The notes below the pieces were generated by a model that saw only the letters and a list, made by a program, of their open reading frames with translations, was not told the origin of the DNA and did not search any database. From Kribbella catacumbae DSM 19601 (GTDB taxonomy: Bacteria; Actinomycetota; Actinomycetes; Propionibacteriales; Kribbellaceae), in assembly GCF_000372465.1 (NCBI RefSeq), contig NZ_AQUZ01000005.1:1-64000 (forward strand): a DNA stretch of 64,000 nucleotides, written 5' to 3'. Within the stretch, counting starts at the first letter, position 1. Each line of letters opens with the position of its first letter. Both the position numbers and the translations under genes were made by a program. This document shows, piece after piece, positions 8,179 to 17,732 of the stretch.

Positions 8179-9036
8179 TTACAGTTCGGTGTGACTCCGG
8201 GATCGCCTGGCGCGGCGGACGACGATCGCAATGAGCAGTAGGAGCGCGAAGACGGCGGCAACCGCGGGAGTCCCGAGCCGGCCGAGCCCATCGGCCATCC
8301 AGCGCTGCATCTGTCCGGCCGTGTCGATGACCGGATCGGTGGTCGTGGTCCCGCGGAACACCCGGATCTCGTACCAGCCGTAGTAGGCGACGTAGGCTCC
8401 GGCGACCAGTAGCAACCCGCCTCCGAGCCGGGACGCGATACCACCGAAGCGGCGGATGCTCCTGACGGTACCGGGCTGGGCCAGCGCCACCGCGAGCGCG
8501 GCCGTGCCCACGAGTAGGCCCATGCCGGCGGCATAGGCTGCGAACAGCGCGATCCCGGTCGCGGTCGAGTCGGCGCGGAAAGCCGAAACCACGATCGCGA
8601 GGAACGGCCCGATGGTGCAGCCGAGCGACGCGATCGCGTAGGCGCCGCCGAACAGGGCCATCGAGAAGGCCGACCGGGTGACGCCCTGGCTGCGGCGTAG
8701 CTTGGGTATCAAGGCGGGCAGATCCCGGCCGGTCAGCAACCAGCCACCGGCGGCGACCAGCGTCAATCCGAGGACGATGGTGAACCAGGGCAGGTGTTGC
8801 TGGATCTGGCCGGCCGCCGGGGCGATGGCCAGACCGAAGAGGCCGAAGACCGTCGCGAACCCGGCCGTCATCGCCGAGGTCGCGGTCAGCGCCCGCCCGA
8901 CCGCCACCATCCGGGACGGCGAGTCGTCACCGATCACCAGCAGCGACAGGTACGCGGGCAACAGGGCGAAGCCGCACGGGTTGACCGCGGCCAGCATGCC
9001 CGCGGCCAGCGCCAACGCGAACGGAACCTCACTCAT
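8179..9036 (-). CDS. CcdA/DsbD-like transmembrane thiol-disulfide reductase
   Basis: This 285-residue polytopic membrane protein carries the two cysteines of the CcdA family, NPCGF (C21) and SLGCTIG (C140), which carry reducing equivalents across the membrane. Six core helices are followed by an extra C-terminal membrane segment (VAAVFALLLLIAIVV) and a basic tail. It lies directly downstream of a TlpA/ResA-like lipoprotein on the same strand, its likely extracytoplasmic partner. Confidence 0.85.
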   Translation of the reverse strand: MSEVPFALALAAGMLAAVNPCGFALLPAYLSLLVIGDDSPSRMVAVGRALTATSAMTAGFATVFGLFGLAIAPAAGQIQQHLPWFTIVLGLTLVAAGGWLLTGRDLPALIPKLRRSQGVTRSAFSMALFGGAYAIASLGCTIGPFLAIVVSAFRADSTATGIALFAAYAAGMGLLVGTAALAVALAQPGTVRSIRRFGGIASRLGGGLLLVAGAYVAYYGWYEIRVFRGTTTTDPVIDTAGQMQRWMADGLGRLGTPAVAAVFALLLLIAIVVRRARRSRSHTEL

Positions 9037-9053
9037 CCGGGATACCGGCCCCG

Positions 9054-9650
9054 TCAGCCGACGAGCTCGGCGACCTTGCCGGCCAGCCCTTCACCGGCCG
9101 GCAGTATCCCACTGAATACCTTGTTGCCCTTGGCATCCAGTACTACATAGACGCTCTGCTCGGTGATCCCGAACCGCTTCCAGAGGGTGCCGGTCTCGTC
9201 CGACAGGTGCGGGAATCCGCCCACCTTCTGATCCGAGACGAAACCGCGCATGGCCTCGGCCTTGTCCAGGCCCGCGACCCCGACGACGTTGGCCCTGCCC
9301 TGGTAGTCGCTGGCAACCTTGGCCGTCGCCTCGGCCTGGGCCCGGCATTTCGGGCACCACGGCGCCCAGAACCACAACACGGCCGGCTTCCCAGCCAGCG
9401 TGGCGCCGTCGAAAGCCTTCCCATCCAGAGTAGTGCCGGTGAACTTCAAAGCTTCCGGTACGGCGGCCGGCGCCGAAGTCGACCCGCCCGAGGACCGGGG
9501 AACCGGAACCGGTGTCGTGACTGGAGGAGGCGCGCTGGTGGTCCCACCAGATGCCGGACCGGCAGCCGGTGGGGAACCCGCGCCGCATCCCGCCAGCGCG
9601 AACAGGGCAGCGGCCAAGGCGGCGGGAGCGAATCGTCGGACGAGCAACAC
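9054..9650 (-). CDS. TlpA/ResA-like thioredoxin-fold lipoprotein
   Basis: This protein has about 198 residues. A GTG at 9650 (GGAG 3 nt upstream) or the following TTG fits the signal peptide; the frame is open further upstream. The lipobox LAGC places the lipidated cysteine at about residue 22. A Pro/Ser/Thr-rich linker follows, then a redoxin domain with the active site WAPWCPKC (C99, C102) and the late GIxxxxxxxxLD segment. It would act outside the membrane, reduced by the adjacent CcdA-like protein. Confidence 0.85.
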   Translation of the reverse strand: MLLVRRFAPAALAAALFALAGCGAGSPPAAGPASGGTTSAPPPVTTPVPVPRSSGGSTSAPAAVPEALKFTGTTLDGKAFDGATLAGKPAVLWFWAPWCPKCRAQAEATAKVASDYQGRANVVGVAGLDKAEAMRGFVSDQKVGGFPHLSDETGTLWKRFGITEQSVYVVLDAKGNKVFSGILPAGEGLAGKVAELVG

Positions 9651-9769
9651 AAACTCCAAGACGGGGCGGATGACTGTCCCTCCAAACCTAAGACGGCCGC
9701 CCACCGGACAGGGCACCGCCCTACCTTACGGATCGATAACCCCTCGCGCCGAACCACCTGCACGCCTGG

Positions 9770-10705
9770 TCAAGCCTCAGCGCGCGCACCCGGCCCCCAT
9801 CTCCAGACCACCCGCTGCACCAGCAACGTGACCACACCCGCGGCCGTCATCCCCACCAGGTTGATCCCGAGCTGTGCCGCCGCACCGCCGATGTGATGCG
9901 GTGCCCAGAGCGCGACCGACAAGGCCAGATCGCCTGCTGCCGGGACCGTCGTCACGGAGATGAAGACGCCGACCAAGGCATTCGCCCGACCGGCTGTCTG
10001 CGACAGGACACCCGCGCAACCGGCCAGGACCGCGACGACAGCGGACCATCGATCCGGGCGCCAGATGAAGCCAGTCAGGGGACGGGCTGCCGTGACGTCC
10101 GCGGTGTCGATCCAGCCGACGGCCCGGGCCAGCAGAGCCGCCAGCGCGGTCAGCAGGATCGCCAGCGCGAATCCCTTGACAAGCAACAGCAGCGATCGCG
10201 CGCTCAGGTCCCGCCGGCCCACCGCGATCCCCACCGCCAGAGCGGCCACCACACCGAACTCCGGGCCGACCACCATCGCACCGACGACGAGGATCGAGGA
10301 ATCCGTGACGACGGCAACGGCCGCGATCATCGTGGCCAGCGTCAGGAACGCGTAGTACGCCCAGGAGCCACCCGACTCGTTGTAGGACTGATCGACGACG
10401 GCGTCCCAGATCACCGCGTCGTCCGGTGCGCCTGGCGCCGCCTTCTCGGTGGCCCGGGCGTTCTTCGACGGGGTCGCGCCGACCTCGGTCACCGCGACGG
10501 AGCCCTCGTCGTACAGGCCTTGTTCCTTCAGCCAGGCAAGGACATCCGAGGTCGCCTCGCGGGTGACGTCGCACTCGATGACGTCGCCGGCGGGCCGGTG
10601 AGCGGCGCCGGCTAGGTACACGATGCTGGTGAGCCGGTCGTCGGCGACGAGCGTGTCCAGAACGCGCCGGGCGCGATCCGGTGGGACGATGAGACGAAGG
10701 TGCAT
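9770..10705 (-). CDS. DUF389 (TIGR00341-type) membrane protein
   Basis: This 311-residue protein has a roughly 80-residue N-terminal soluble domain (HLRLIVPPDRARRVLDTL) followed by five or six membrane helices with the DUF389 signatures DSSILVVGAMVVGPEF and VGVFISVTTVPAAGDLAL. ATG 10705 is chosen over the adjacent GTG 10708. The function of the family is not established. It is divergent from the amino-acid permease gene. Confidence 0.85.
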   Translation of the reverse strand: MHLRLIVPPDRARRVLDTLVADDRLTSIVYLAGAAHRPAGDVIECDVTREATSDVLAWLKEQGLYDEGSVAVTEVGATPSKNARATEKAAPGAPDDAVIWDAVVDQSYNESGGSWAYYAFLTLATMIAAVAVVTDSSILVVGAMVVGPEFGVVAALAVGIAVGRRDLSARSLLLLVKGFALAILLTALAALLARAVGWIDTADVTAARPLTGFIWRPDRWSAVVAVLAGCAGVLSQTAGRANALVGVFISVTTVPAAGDLALSVALWAPHHIGGAAAQLGINLVGMTAAGVVTLLVQRVVWRWGPGARAEA

Positions 10706-10865
10706 CACCGCCCCATGGTTTCAGACCGGTGCCGGACGCCTTCGCCGCTGGGTCGCTCAGCTGGGTCCGTCAGCGACCGATGGCCCCTTCAGGCCACGCC
10801 GAACCCCTGGGCAGGTGCACCCGGAGTGTGGTCGACTGCTGACAGTCAGAGACCTGGGAGGCAGG

Positions 10866-12278
10866 ATGAGCGAGAGCGCGAGTGTGTCCACCGCGACCGA
10901 GGATCGCCCCGAGCTGAAGCGGGTGATGGGGCCCGGACTGCTGCTGCTGTTCGTGGTCGGCGACATCCTCGGCACCGGCGTGTACGCACTGACCGGCAAG
11001 GTGGCGGGTGAGGTCGGCGGCGCGGTCTGGTTGCCGTTCCTGTGCGCGTTCATCGTCGCTTTGCTGACGGCAACGAGCTATCTGGAGCTGGTGACGAAGT
11101 ACCCGAAGGCCGGTGGCGCCGCGGTCTACACGCACAAGGCGTTCGGGATCCACTTCCTCACCTTCCTGCTCACCTTCGCGGTGATGTGCTCGGGTCTGAC
11201 GTCCGCCTCGAGCGCGTCGAAGGCGTTCGCGGCGAACTTCTTCTCCGCAGTGAAGATCGACCCCGACCGCGGCTCGGTACTGATGATCACCTCGCTGGCG
11301 TTCATGGCGTTGATTGCCATCGTCAACCTTCGCGGCGTCGGCGAGAGCGTCAAGGCCAACGTGGTACTGACCCTGATCGAGCTGACCGGTCTGCTGATCG
11401 TGATCGCGATCGGCGTCTGGGCGCTGGCCAACGGCGACGGCGACACTTCCCGGCTGACCGAGTTCAACACACCGGAGGGCGACTCGGCCTTCGGCGCGGT
11501 GACGGCGGCGACCGCGCTGGCGTTCTTCGCGATGGTCGGCTTCGAGGACTCGGTGAACATGGCCGAGGAGACCAAGGACCCGGTCAAGATCTTCCCCAAG
11601 ATCATGCTGATCGGCCTGTGCGTCACCGGCGTCATCTACGTGATGGTCGCGATCTCGGCGGTCGCCTTGGTCTCGCCGGAGGAGCTGAACAAGGGCGCGA
11701 CTCCGCTGCTGAAGGTGATCCAGGCCGGCGCACCGGACTTCCCGCTCCAGATCTTCGCCTGGATCACGATGTTCGCGGTGGCCAACTCGGCGCTGATCAA
11801 CATGCTGATGGCCAGCCGGCTGCTCTACGGCATGTCGCACGAGAAGGTCCTGCCGGGCCCGCTCGGCCGGGTGCTGCCGCGCCGCCGGACTCCCTGGGTG
11901 GCGATCCTGTTCACCACCCTGCTGGCCTTCCTGCTGATCGGGTACGCCGACCTGGCCGCGCTGGGCGGCACGACCGCGTTCCTGCTGCTGTGCGTGTTCG
12001 CGATCGTCAACGTCGCCGTGCTGGTACTGCGCCGCGACCGGGTGGAGCACAAGCACTTCCACGCGCCGACGGCTCTACCGGTGCTGGGCCTCGTGCTCTG
12101 CGTCTACCTGGCCAGCCCGCTGTCCGGCCGGGCCAAGCAGGACTACAAGATCGCCGGCTACCTGATGCTGATCGGTGTCGCCCTGTGGGCCATCACCTGG
12201 CTGCTGAACAAGTACGTCTTCAAGCGCAAGGCCGACTTCGACCCAACCCACCTCGACCCGAGCGGTCCGGTCAACTAG
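10866..12278 (+). CDS. APC-family amino-acid permease
   Basis: This 470-residue protein has twelve predicted membrane helices. It starts at ATG 10866 with GGGAGG 3 nt upstream; the long upstream extension of the frame lacks coding character. Family hallmarks are VVGDILGTGVYALTGKVAGEVGG in helix 1 and FFAMVGFEDSVNMAEETKDP in helix 6, where amino-acid substrates bind. The specific substrate cannot be read from the sequence. Its 3' end overlaps the convergent MFS gene by 4 nt. Confidence 0.88.
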   Translation: MSESASVSTATEDRPELKRVMGPGLLLLFVVGDILGTGVYALTGKVAGEVGGAVWLPFLCAFIVALLTATSYLELVTKYPKAGGAAVYTHKAFGIHFLTFLLTFAVMCSGLTSASSASKAFAANFFSAVKIDPDRGSVLMITSLAFMALIAIVNLRGVGESVKANVVLTLIELTGLLIVIAIGVWALANGDGDTSRLTEFNTPEGDSAFGAVTAATALAFFAMVGFEDSVNMAEETKDPVKIFPKIMLIGLCVTGVIYVMVAISAVALVSPEELNKGATPLLKVIQAGAPDFPLQIFAWITMFAVANSALINMLMASRLLYGMSHEKVLPGPLGRVLPRRRTPWVAILFTTLLAFLLIGYADLAALGGTTAFLLLCVFAIVNVAVLVLRRDRVEHKHFHAPTALPVLGLVLCVYLASPLSGRAKQDYKIAGYLMLIGVALWAITWLLNKYVFKRKADFDPTHLDPSGPVN

Positions 12279-13486
12279 CCGTCCGTACTGCGTCCGGTGG
12301 GCACCACAGCGGTGTCCACCGGCGCGGGCCGGCCGACTGGGTGGAGCGGTAGCAGGGCGGCGAGCACAACGGTGCCCAAGGCAAGCAATCCGAGGACGAC
12401 CGCGAGCCAGCCGAGCACCTGGTAGCCGGCGCCGGCGTCGATCGCCACCCCGCCGATCCACGGGCCGATCGTGATGCCGACGTTGAACGAGGAGAAGTTG
12501 ATCGCCGTCGCCAGGGTCGGAGCGGCACCGGCGAGGCTGAACACCCGCGCGTTGAGGGCCGGGTTCACCGCGAAGCCGAAGCCGCCGAGCAGGAAGATCG
12601 CCGCGATCGCGATCACCGGCGTCGTCGCCCAGACGGCGAGCACGGTCGACATCGCGCACAACCCGCTGATCCCGATCGCCAGGGTCCGGAACGGCAACGC
12701 ATCGGAGTACCGGCCGCCGATCGTGATGCCGATCAGCGAGCCCACGCCGTACAGGGCGAGGACGGCCGGGACGGCGGCGGGGTGCAGGCCGGTCTCCTCG
12801 GTGAGCAGGGGAGCGAAGTAGCTGAAGACGACGAGGATCGCGGCGGTGACGAGCGCGGTGGTGGCGTAGGACAGCCACAGCCGCGGGTTCGCCATCGCGC
12901 GCAGCTCGGCCGACATCCGGGGCGTCTTGCCCGGGTCGGGACGGCCCAGCGGGATCGTGGCCAGCACGCCGACCATGGCGCAGATCGACATCACGGCCAC
13001 AGTCCAGAACGCGGCCCGCCAGCCGAAGTGCTGACCGATCACCGTCCCGGCCGGCAACCCGACGATCGTCGCGATCGTGAGCCCGCCGGTGACGACGCTC
13101 ATCGCTCTCGCCCGGGCCGTGACGGGAACCAGCCCGACCGCGGTGACGGCGGCGACGGCCCAGAACCCGGCGTACACGAAGGCGCCGATCACGCGGGTGG
13201 CCAGCAGGACTTCGTAGTTCGGGGTGAGCGCGCCGGCGACGTGGCTGAGCGCGAACAGGGCGAGAAACAGCAGCAACGCCGTCCGCCGCGACCAGCGCAG
13301 CGTGACCACGGCCAGGACCGGGGCACCGATCAGCATGCCGACCGCGAACGCCGAGATCAGCAGGCCCGCATCCGGGATGGACACCCCGAGGTCGGTCGCC
13401 AGCTCGGGGAGCAGGCCGGCCAGCATCAGCTCGGACGTGCCCTGGGCGAAGATGGCCAGGCCCAGGATGTAGACAGCGAGCGGCAT
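12275..13486 (-). CDS. MFS drug:H+ antiporter, Cmx/CmrA-like
   Basis: This 403-residue protein has twelve membrane helices. It resembles the DHA1 subfamily containing actinobacterial chloramphenicol exporters Cmx/CmrA: it opens with YILGLAIFAQGTSELMLAGLLPEL and has the motif-C-like VTGGLTIATIVGLPAGTVIG. This predicts efflux of small hydrophobic drugs. The actual substrate is unknown, and many homologues have no proven resistance role. Confidence 0.85.
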   Translation of the reverse strand: MPLAVYILGLAIFAQGTSELMLAGLLPELATDLGVSIPDAGLLISAFAVGMLIGAPVLAVVTLRWSRRTALLLFLALFALSHVAGALTPNYEVLLATRVIGAFVYAGFWAVAAVTAVGLVPVTARARAMSVVTGGLTIATIVGLPAGTVIGQHFGWRAAFWTVAVMSICAMVGVLATIPLGRPDPGKTPRMSAELRAMANPRLWLSYATTALVTAAILVVFSYFAPLLTEETGLHPAAVPAVLALYGVGSLIGITIGGRYSDALPFRTLAIGISGLCAMSTVLAVWATTPVIAIAAIFLLGGFGFAVNPALNARVFSLAGAAPTLATAINFSSFNVGITIGPWIGGVAIDAGAGYQVLGWLAVVLGLLALGTVVLAALLPLHPVGRPAPVDTAVVPTGRSTDG

Positions 13487-13727
13487 CGCGGGATTTCCCC
13501 TCCGGATTCTGGGTCGTACAGGCAGCTCAGAACGGTCCCCTCGCCTGGTCGCGGCGAGTTATGCGACCTTGTGATCAAGTGTGACCGAGCGCCTATGATT
13601 ACGCAGCGCCACGCCCAGACCTCGGACGGTTGCAGGTTCCTGCAATTTTCCGCAGCCCGGCGTGGGTGAAGCCTTGGGGCGCGCGGCGCGGACGGTTTCG
13701 TTTGGCCTGATCGGGCAGAGTTGGTGC

Positions 13728-14348
13728 ATGAGTTACCCGACCCCAGCGCGACGCACCCGCAGCGTCGTCGACGGCGCCAAGATCAGCAGCGGGCTCAAGC
13801 TGCTGGTCCTGCTGATCGGGTTGATGTGGCTGAGCGAGACCGTCGACACCGCCCTGAACGGTGAGCTCGACCAGTACGGGATCATCGCCCGCGACCCCGA
13901 CGGCCTGTTCGGCATCATCACCGCGCCGTTCCTGCATCTGGGATTCGGCCACCTGATCTCCAACACGCTGCCCCTGGTCACCCTGGGCGCGCTGATCGCC
14001 GTCAGCGGCGCGATGCGGCTGTTCTCGGTGACCGCGATCGTCACCACGATCGGCGGCTTCGGCACCTGGCTGATCTCGCCACCGCACACGATCACGATCG
14101 GCGCGAGCGGCCTGGTCTTCGGCTTCGCCGCCTACCTGATCGCCCGCGGCATCTTCAACCGCCGCCTCGGCCAGGTCGCGATCGGCGTGATCGTCGTCCT
14201 GGTCTGGGGCAGCGCACTGCTCGGCGGGCTGCTTCCCCAAGACGGCATCTCCTGGCAGGGCCACCTGTTCGGTGCGATCGCCGGTGTCTTCGCAGCCTGG
14301 GTCCTGTCCGACGATCGCCCCAAGAAGAAGACGGAACCAGTGATTTGA
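13728..14348 (+). CDS. rhomboid-family intramembrane serine protease
   Basis: This 206-residue protein starts at ATG 13728 and has six membrane helices. The catalytic dyad is present: S127 in GASGLVFG and H179 in WQGHLFGAIAG. The helix-2 HLGFGHLISN (H75, N79) that stabilises the oxyanion is also present. It would cleave membrane-protein substrates within the bilayer. The stop overlaps the TTG of the following (broken) acetyltransferase gene. Confidence 0.9.
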   Translation: MSYPTPARRTRSVVDGAKISSGLKLLVLLIGLMWLSETVDTALNGELDQYGIIARDPDGLFGIITAPFLHLGFGHLISNTLPLVTLGALIAVSGAMRLFSVTAIVTTIGGFGTWLISPPHTITIGASGLVFGFAAYLIARGIFNRRLGQVAIGVIVVLVWGSALLGGLLPQDGISWQGHLFGAIAGVFAAWVLSDDRPKKKTEPVI

Positions 14349-14864
14349 GCTTGCGGATCATCCAGGCGGCCGACGAGGCCGGCCTGCTGGACTGGCAGCA
14401 CGTCCACAACGAGATCGACCCACCCCCTCCGTTCATTCGCCCCCTTTTCACCCTCTATGGCCGCCAACGGTCACTGGGTCGCTGAACTAGAGGGTGAAAA
14501 GGGGGCGAATGAACGGAGGGGGGTGGAGGCCATCCGCGAGCGCGCCCAGCGCAACAGGCTGACCGTCGCCTATGACGGCGACCAGCTGGTCGGCTGCTCG
14601 ACCGTGCGGCCGCCGTCTGAGGAGACGCCGGCGGCGACGGTAATCGTGCGCGTGCTTCCGGCGTACCGGCGGCAGGGGTTCGGTAGTGAGATGTATGCGG
14701 GGGAGTTGGCTGCCGGGAGAGCGCTCGCCGAGTCGGTGGAGACGATCGTGCTGGAGCCCAATCAGGACGGTTTGCGCTTCGCTCTCGCCCACGGCTTCGT
14801 CGAGTTCGAGCGCTACGTCCACGAGGGCGCCACCTGGACCACGCTGCGGCTAGCCGATCGTTGA
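14345..14864 (+). pseudogene. GNAT acetyltransferase interrupted by hairpin element
   Basis: The N-terminal part begins at TTG 14345, overlapping the rhomboid stop, and reads LRIIQAADEAGLLDWQHVHN, a typical GNAT opening. After about 25 codons it enters the palindromic element at 14420-14526 and meets a stop in its loop. The rest of the domain (VEAIRERAQRNRLTVAYDG, then VLPAYRRQGFGSEMY with the acetyl-CoA loop Q-G-F-G, ending TLRLADR) continues in another frame from 14523. The net shift is +1. A shortened protein could start at ATG 14457 inside the element, but it would lack the first strand and helix, so I call the gene broken. Confidence 0.75.
14420..14526. repeat. 107-bp palindromic (hairpin) element inserted in a GNAT gene
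   Basis: The left arm 14420-14457 and right arm 14488-14526 are inverted copies, identical except for one extra G in a G-run, around a 30-nt spacer. The arms contain CATTCGCCCCCTTTT and end CACCCTCTA/TAGAGGGTG. The same 15-bp core recurs in the terminal repeats of the element at 63030-63271. No protein is encoded, so it looks like a non-autonomous MITE or REP-like unit. Confidence 0.8.
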
Positions 14865-15773
14865 CAGGTCGGTGTTCGCGCCGCAGATCACCGCGACGAC
14901 GCGCTCGTCCGGCGCGGGCTGGTACGCGCCGCTCTGCAGGGCCGCGTAGGTCACCGCCGCGCCGTGCTCGACGGCGAGCTGGAACTCCTTCCACAGCTCG
15001 TTGCGGGCAGCAACAATCGACTCCTCGGTCACCAGCACCGATTTGACGTTGTTCGCCTTGACGGCTTCGAAGGCGAGTGCGCCGAAGCGCCGGGCGCCGA
15101 GCGAGTCCGCCGCGACGCCACCGCCCTGTACGTCGACCAGCTCGCCCGCCTCGAGAGTCTGGTTGAGCGTGGGAGCCAGCTCGGGCTCGATTCCTACCAC
15201 CTGAGCCTGATCCCCGAGGGCCGTCGCGATGCCGCCGATCAGGCCACCACCGCCGACCGCGACGAGCACGGTGTCGAACTGGCCGTCGAGGTCCGCCAGC
15301 AACTCCAGGCCGATCGTCCCCTGGCCGGCCACGACCTCCGGCTGGTCATACGCGTGCAGCAGCAACGCGCCGGACTCGTCTGCTTCGATCAAAGCTGCCT
15401 CGTGTGCCTCGGCGTACTCGTTGCCGACCTGGACCACATCGGCGTCCAGTGTCCGCAGCCGCGCGACCTTCGCCGCCGGCGCGGTGACCGGGATGAAGAT
15501 CCGCGCCGGTACGCCGAGCTCGCGGGCGGCGTACGCGGCGGCCAGACCGGCGTTCCCGCCGGACGCGGTGACGATGCCCTGCCCCGTGAGTGTGCCCTGC
15601 TCCTTAGCGGCGAGTAGCCGGTTGAACGCGCCGCGCGGCTTGAACGACCCGACGTGCTGCAGCAGCTCCAACTTGAAGGTCAGCGTCGGGGACACCCGCA
15701 GTACCGGCGTACGGCGGACCCGGCCGGCGATCCGGCGGGCGGCGAGTTCAACGTCATTACGAGTCACGGTCAT
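14850..15773 (-). CDS. PLP-dependent threonine/serine dehydratase
   Basis: This protein has about 307 residues of fold-type II PLP enzyme. The Schiff-base lysine lies in GSFKPRGAF (K45), the phosphate-binding loop is ASGGNAGLAAAYAA and the glycine-rich VAVGGGGLIGG loop is present. No C-terminal ACT domain follows, as in catabolic or short threonine dehydratases. ATG 15773 is preferred over the in-frame GTG 15782 because AAGGTGGA precedes it. The reaction is deamination of L-threonine or L-serine to the 2-oxo acid; a racemase function is an alternative. Confidence 0.85.
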   Translation of the reverse strand: MTVTRNDVELAARRIAGRVRRTPVLRVSPTLTFKLELLQHVGSFKPRGAFNRLLAAKEQGTLTGQGIVTASGGNAGLAAAYAARELGVPARIFIPVTAPAAKVARLRTLDADVVQVGNEYAEAHEAALIEADESGALLLHAYDQPEVVAGQGTIGLELLADLDGQFDTVLVAVGGGGLIGGIATALGDQAQVVGIEPELAPTLNQTLEAGELVDVQGGGVAADSLGARRFGALAFEAVKANNVKSVLVTEESIVAARNELWKEFQLAVEHGAAVTYAALQSGAYQPAPDERVVAVICGANTDLSTIG

Positions 15774-15844
15774 GTGTTCCACCTTGCCACGCGCTGCGGA
15801 GGACTACCGTGGTTCGAGCTTCACGATGAGACGGAGGCGACAAG

Positions 15845-17722
15845 ATGGGTGCGTACGAGGAGAGCCACCGCCGCAGCCTGGCCGATCCGGAGGGGTTCTG
15901 GCTGGACGCCGCTGGCTCGATCAGCTGGACCCGGCCGCCCACTCGGGCGCTGGACGACTCGGCCGCGCCGATCTACCGCTGGTTTCCGGATGGCGAGCTC
16001 AATACGTCGTACAACGCGCTCGATCGCCACGTCGAAGCTGGGCACGGGGACCGGACCGCGCTGATCTACGACTCCCCGGTCACCGGCACCGGGCGTCGAT
16101 ACACCTACGCCGAACTGCGCGACGAGGTTGCACTGTTCGCCGGTGCGCTGCGCGGGCTGGGTGTCGGCAAGGGCGATCGGGTGATCGTCTACCTGCCGAT
16201 GATCCCCGAGGCCGTGATCACGATGCTCGCCTGCGCGCGGCTGGGCGCGATCCACTCGGTCGTGTTCGGCGGGTTCGCCCCGAAGGAGCTGGCGGCGCGG
16301 ATCGACGACGCGACGCCGAAGGTGATCGTCGCGGCTTCTTGCGGGATCGAGCCGGCCCGCGTGGTCGAGTACAAGCCGATCATCGACGCCGCGCTGGAGC
16401 TCGCGACCCACCAGCCCTCGCACACAGTGTTGCTGCAGCGCGAAATGGCGCCCGGGAAGCTCGGAGAGCGCGATCTCGACTGGGAGAGCGCGCTCTCAGG
16501 CGCCGTACCGGCCTCGCCGGTGCCGGTCACCGCGACTGATCCGCTCTACGTTCTCTACACATCCGGTACGACCGGCAAACCGAAAGGCGTCGTTCGCGAC
16601 AACGGCGGTCATGCCGTCGCACTGGCCTGGTCGATGGGCGCCGTCTACGACATCGGACCGGGTGACGTCTGGTGGACCGCATCCGACGTCGGCTGGGTGG
16701 TCGGCCACTCCTACATCGTCTACGCGCCACTGCTGATCGGCGCCACGACAGTCCTCTACGAAGGCAAGCCGGTCGGTACGCCGGACGCCGGCGCCTTCTG
16801 GCGGGTGATCTCCGAGCACCGGGTGAAGGCGCTCTTCACCGCGCCGACCGCGCTCCGGGCGATCAAGAAGGTCGATCCGGAGGGGAGCGAGCTGACGAAG
16901 TACGGGCTGGAGCACTTCAGGACGCTCTTCCTGGCCGGCGAGCGGCTCGACCCGGAGACCTATCGCTGGGCGCGTGACAAGCTCGGCGTACCGGTCGTCG
17001 ACCACTGGTGGCAGACCGAGACCGGCTGGCCGATCGTCGCGAACCCGCGCGGGCTCGAGCCGTTGCCGGTCAAGCCCGGCTCGGCGACCGTGCCGTTGCC
17101 TGGCTGGGACGTGCGGATCCTGGACGGCGACGGCAGTTCGATGCCTGCGGGGGAGGAGGGGTCGATCGCGATCAAGCTGCCGCTCCCGCCGGGGGCGCTG
17201 CCGACGCTGTGGGGTGATGATCAGCGCTACATCGACAACTATCTGAGCCGGTTCGACGGGTACTACCTGACCGGCGACTCCGGCTACATCGATGCCGACG
17301 GCTACGTGTTCGTGATGGGCCGGACCGATGACGTGATCAACGTGGCCGGGCATCGGCTGTCCACCGGAAGCATGGAGGCGGTGCTCGCGGCGCATCCGGC
17401 GGTGGCCGAATGTGCGGTGATCGGGGTGCACGACGCGCTCAAGGGCCAGCTGCCGCGCGGGCTCGTCGTACTGAAAGCCGGAGCGACGATCTCACCGGCT
17501 GTGCTGCAGGAGGAACTGGTCGCCGCCGTACGCCGTGACATCGGCCCGGTCGCGGCGTTCCGGGACGTGTCGGTGGTGGAGGCGTTGCCGAAGACCCGCT
17601 CAGGCAAGATCCTCCGCAAAACGATGCGCGGCATCGCCGACGGCCGCGACGAACCGGTGCCGTCGACGATCGAGGACGCGAGCGTGCTAGACGCCCTCCG
17701 CCCGATCCTGCGCGTCGACTAG
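15845..17722 (+). CDS. prpE: propionyl-CoA synthetase-like acyl-CoA synthetase
   Basis: This 625-residue ANL-superfamily ligase carries the AMP-binding P-loop YTSGTTGKPKG (about 235), the acetyl/propionyl-CoA synthetase motif WWQTETGWPI, the YLTGDSGYIDADGY hinge region and the catalytic lysine motif RSGKILRKT near residue 590. The N-terminal WTRPPTRALDDS segment and the length match PrpE rather than Acs. It converts propionate (or acetate) to acyl-CoA through an acyl-adenylate in the cytoplasm. Confidence 0.85.
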   Translation: MGAYEESHRRSLADPEGFWLDAAGSISWTRPPTRALDDSAAPIYRWFPDGELNTSYNALDRHVEAGHGDRTALIYDSPVTGTGRRYTYAELRDEVALFAGALRGLGVGKGDRVIVYLPMIPEAVITMLACARLGAIHSVVFGGFAPKELAARIDDATPKVIVAASCGIEPARVVEYKPIIDAALELATHQPSHTVLLQREMAPGKLGERDLDWESALSGAVPASPVPVTATDPLYVLYTSGTTGKPKGVVRDNGGHAVALAWSMGAVYDIGPGDVWWTASDVGWVVGHSYIVYAPLLIGATTVLYEGKPVGTPDAGAFWRVISEHRVKALFTAPTALRAIKKVDPEGSELTKYGLEHFRTLFLAGERLDPETYRWARDKLGVPVVDHWWQTETGWPIVANPRGLEPLPVKPGSATVPLPGWDVRILDGDGSSMPAGEEGSIAIKLPLPPGALPTLWGDDQRYIDNYLSRFDGYYLTGDSGYIDADGYVFVMGRTDDVINVAGHRLSTGSMEAVLAAHPAVAECAVIGVHDALKGQLPRGLVVLKAGATISPAVLQEELVAAVRRDIGPVAAFRDVSVVEALPKTRSGKILRKTMRGIADGRDEPVPSTIEDASVLDALRPILRVD

Positions 17723-17732
17723 GCTCGGTTTC

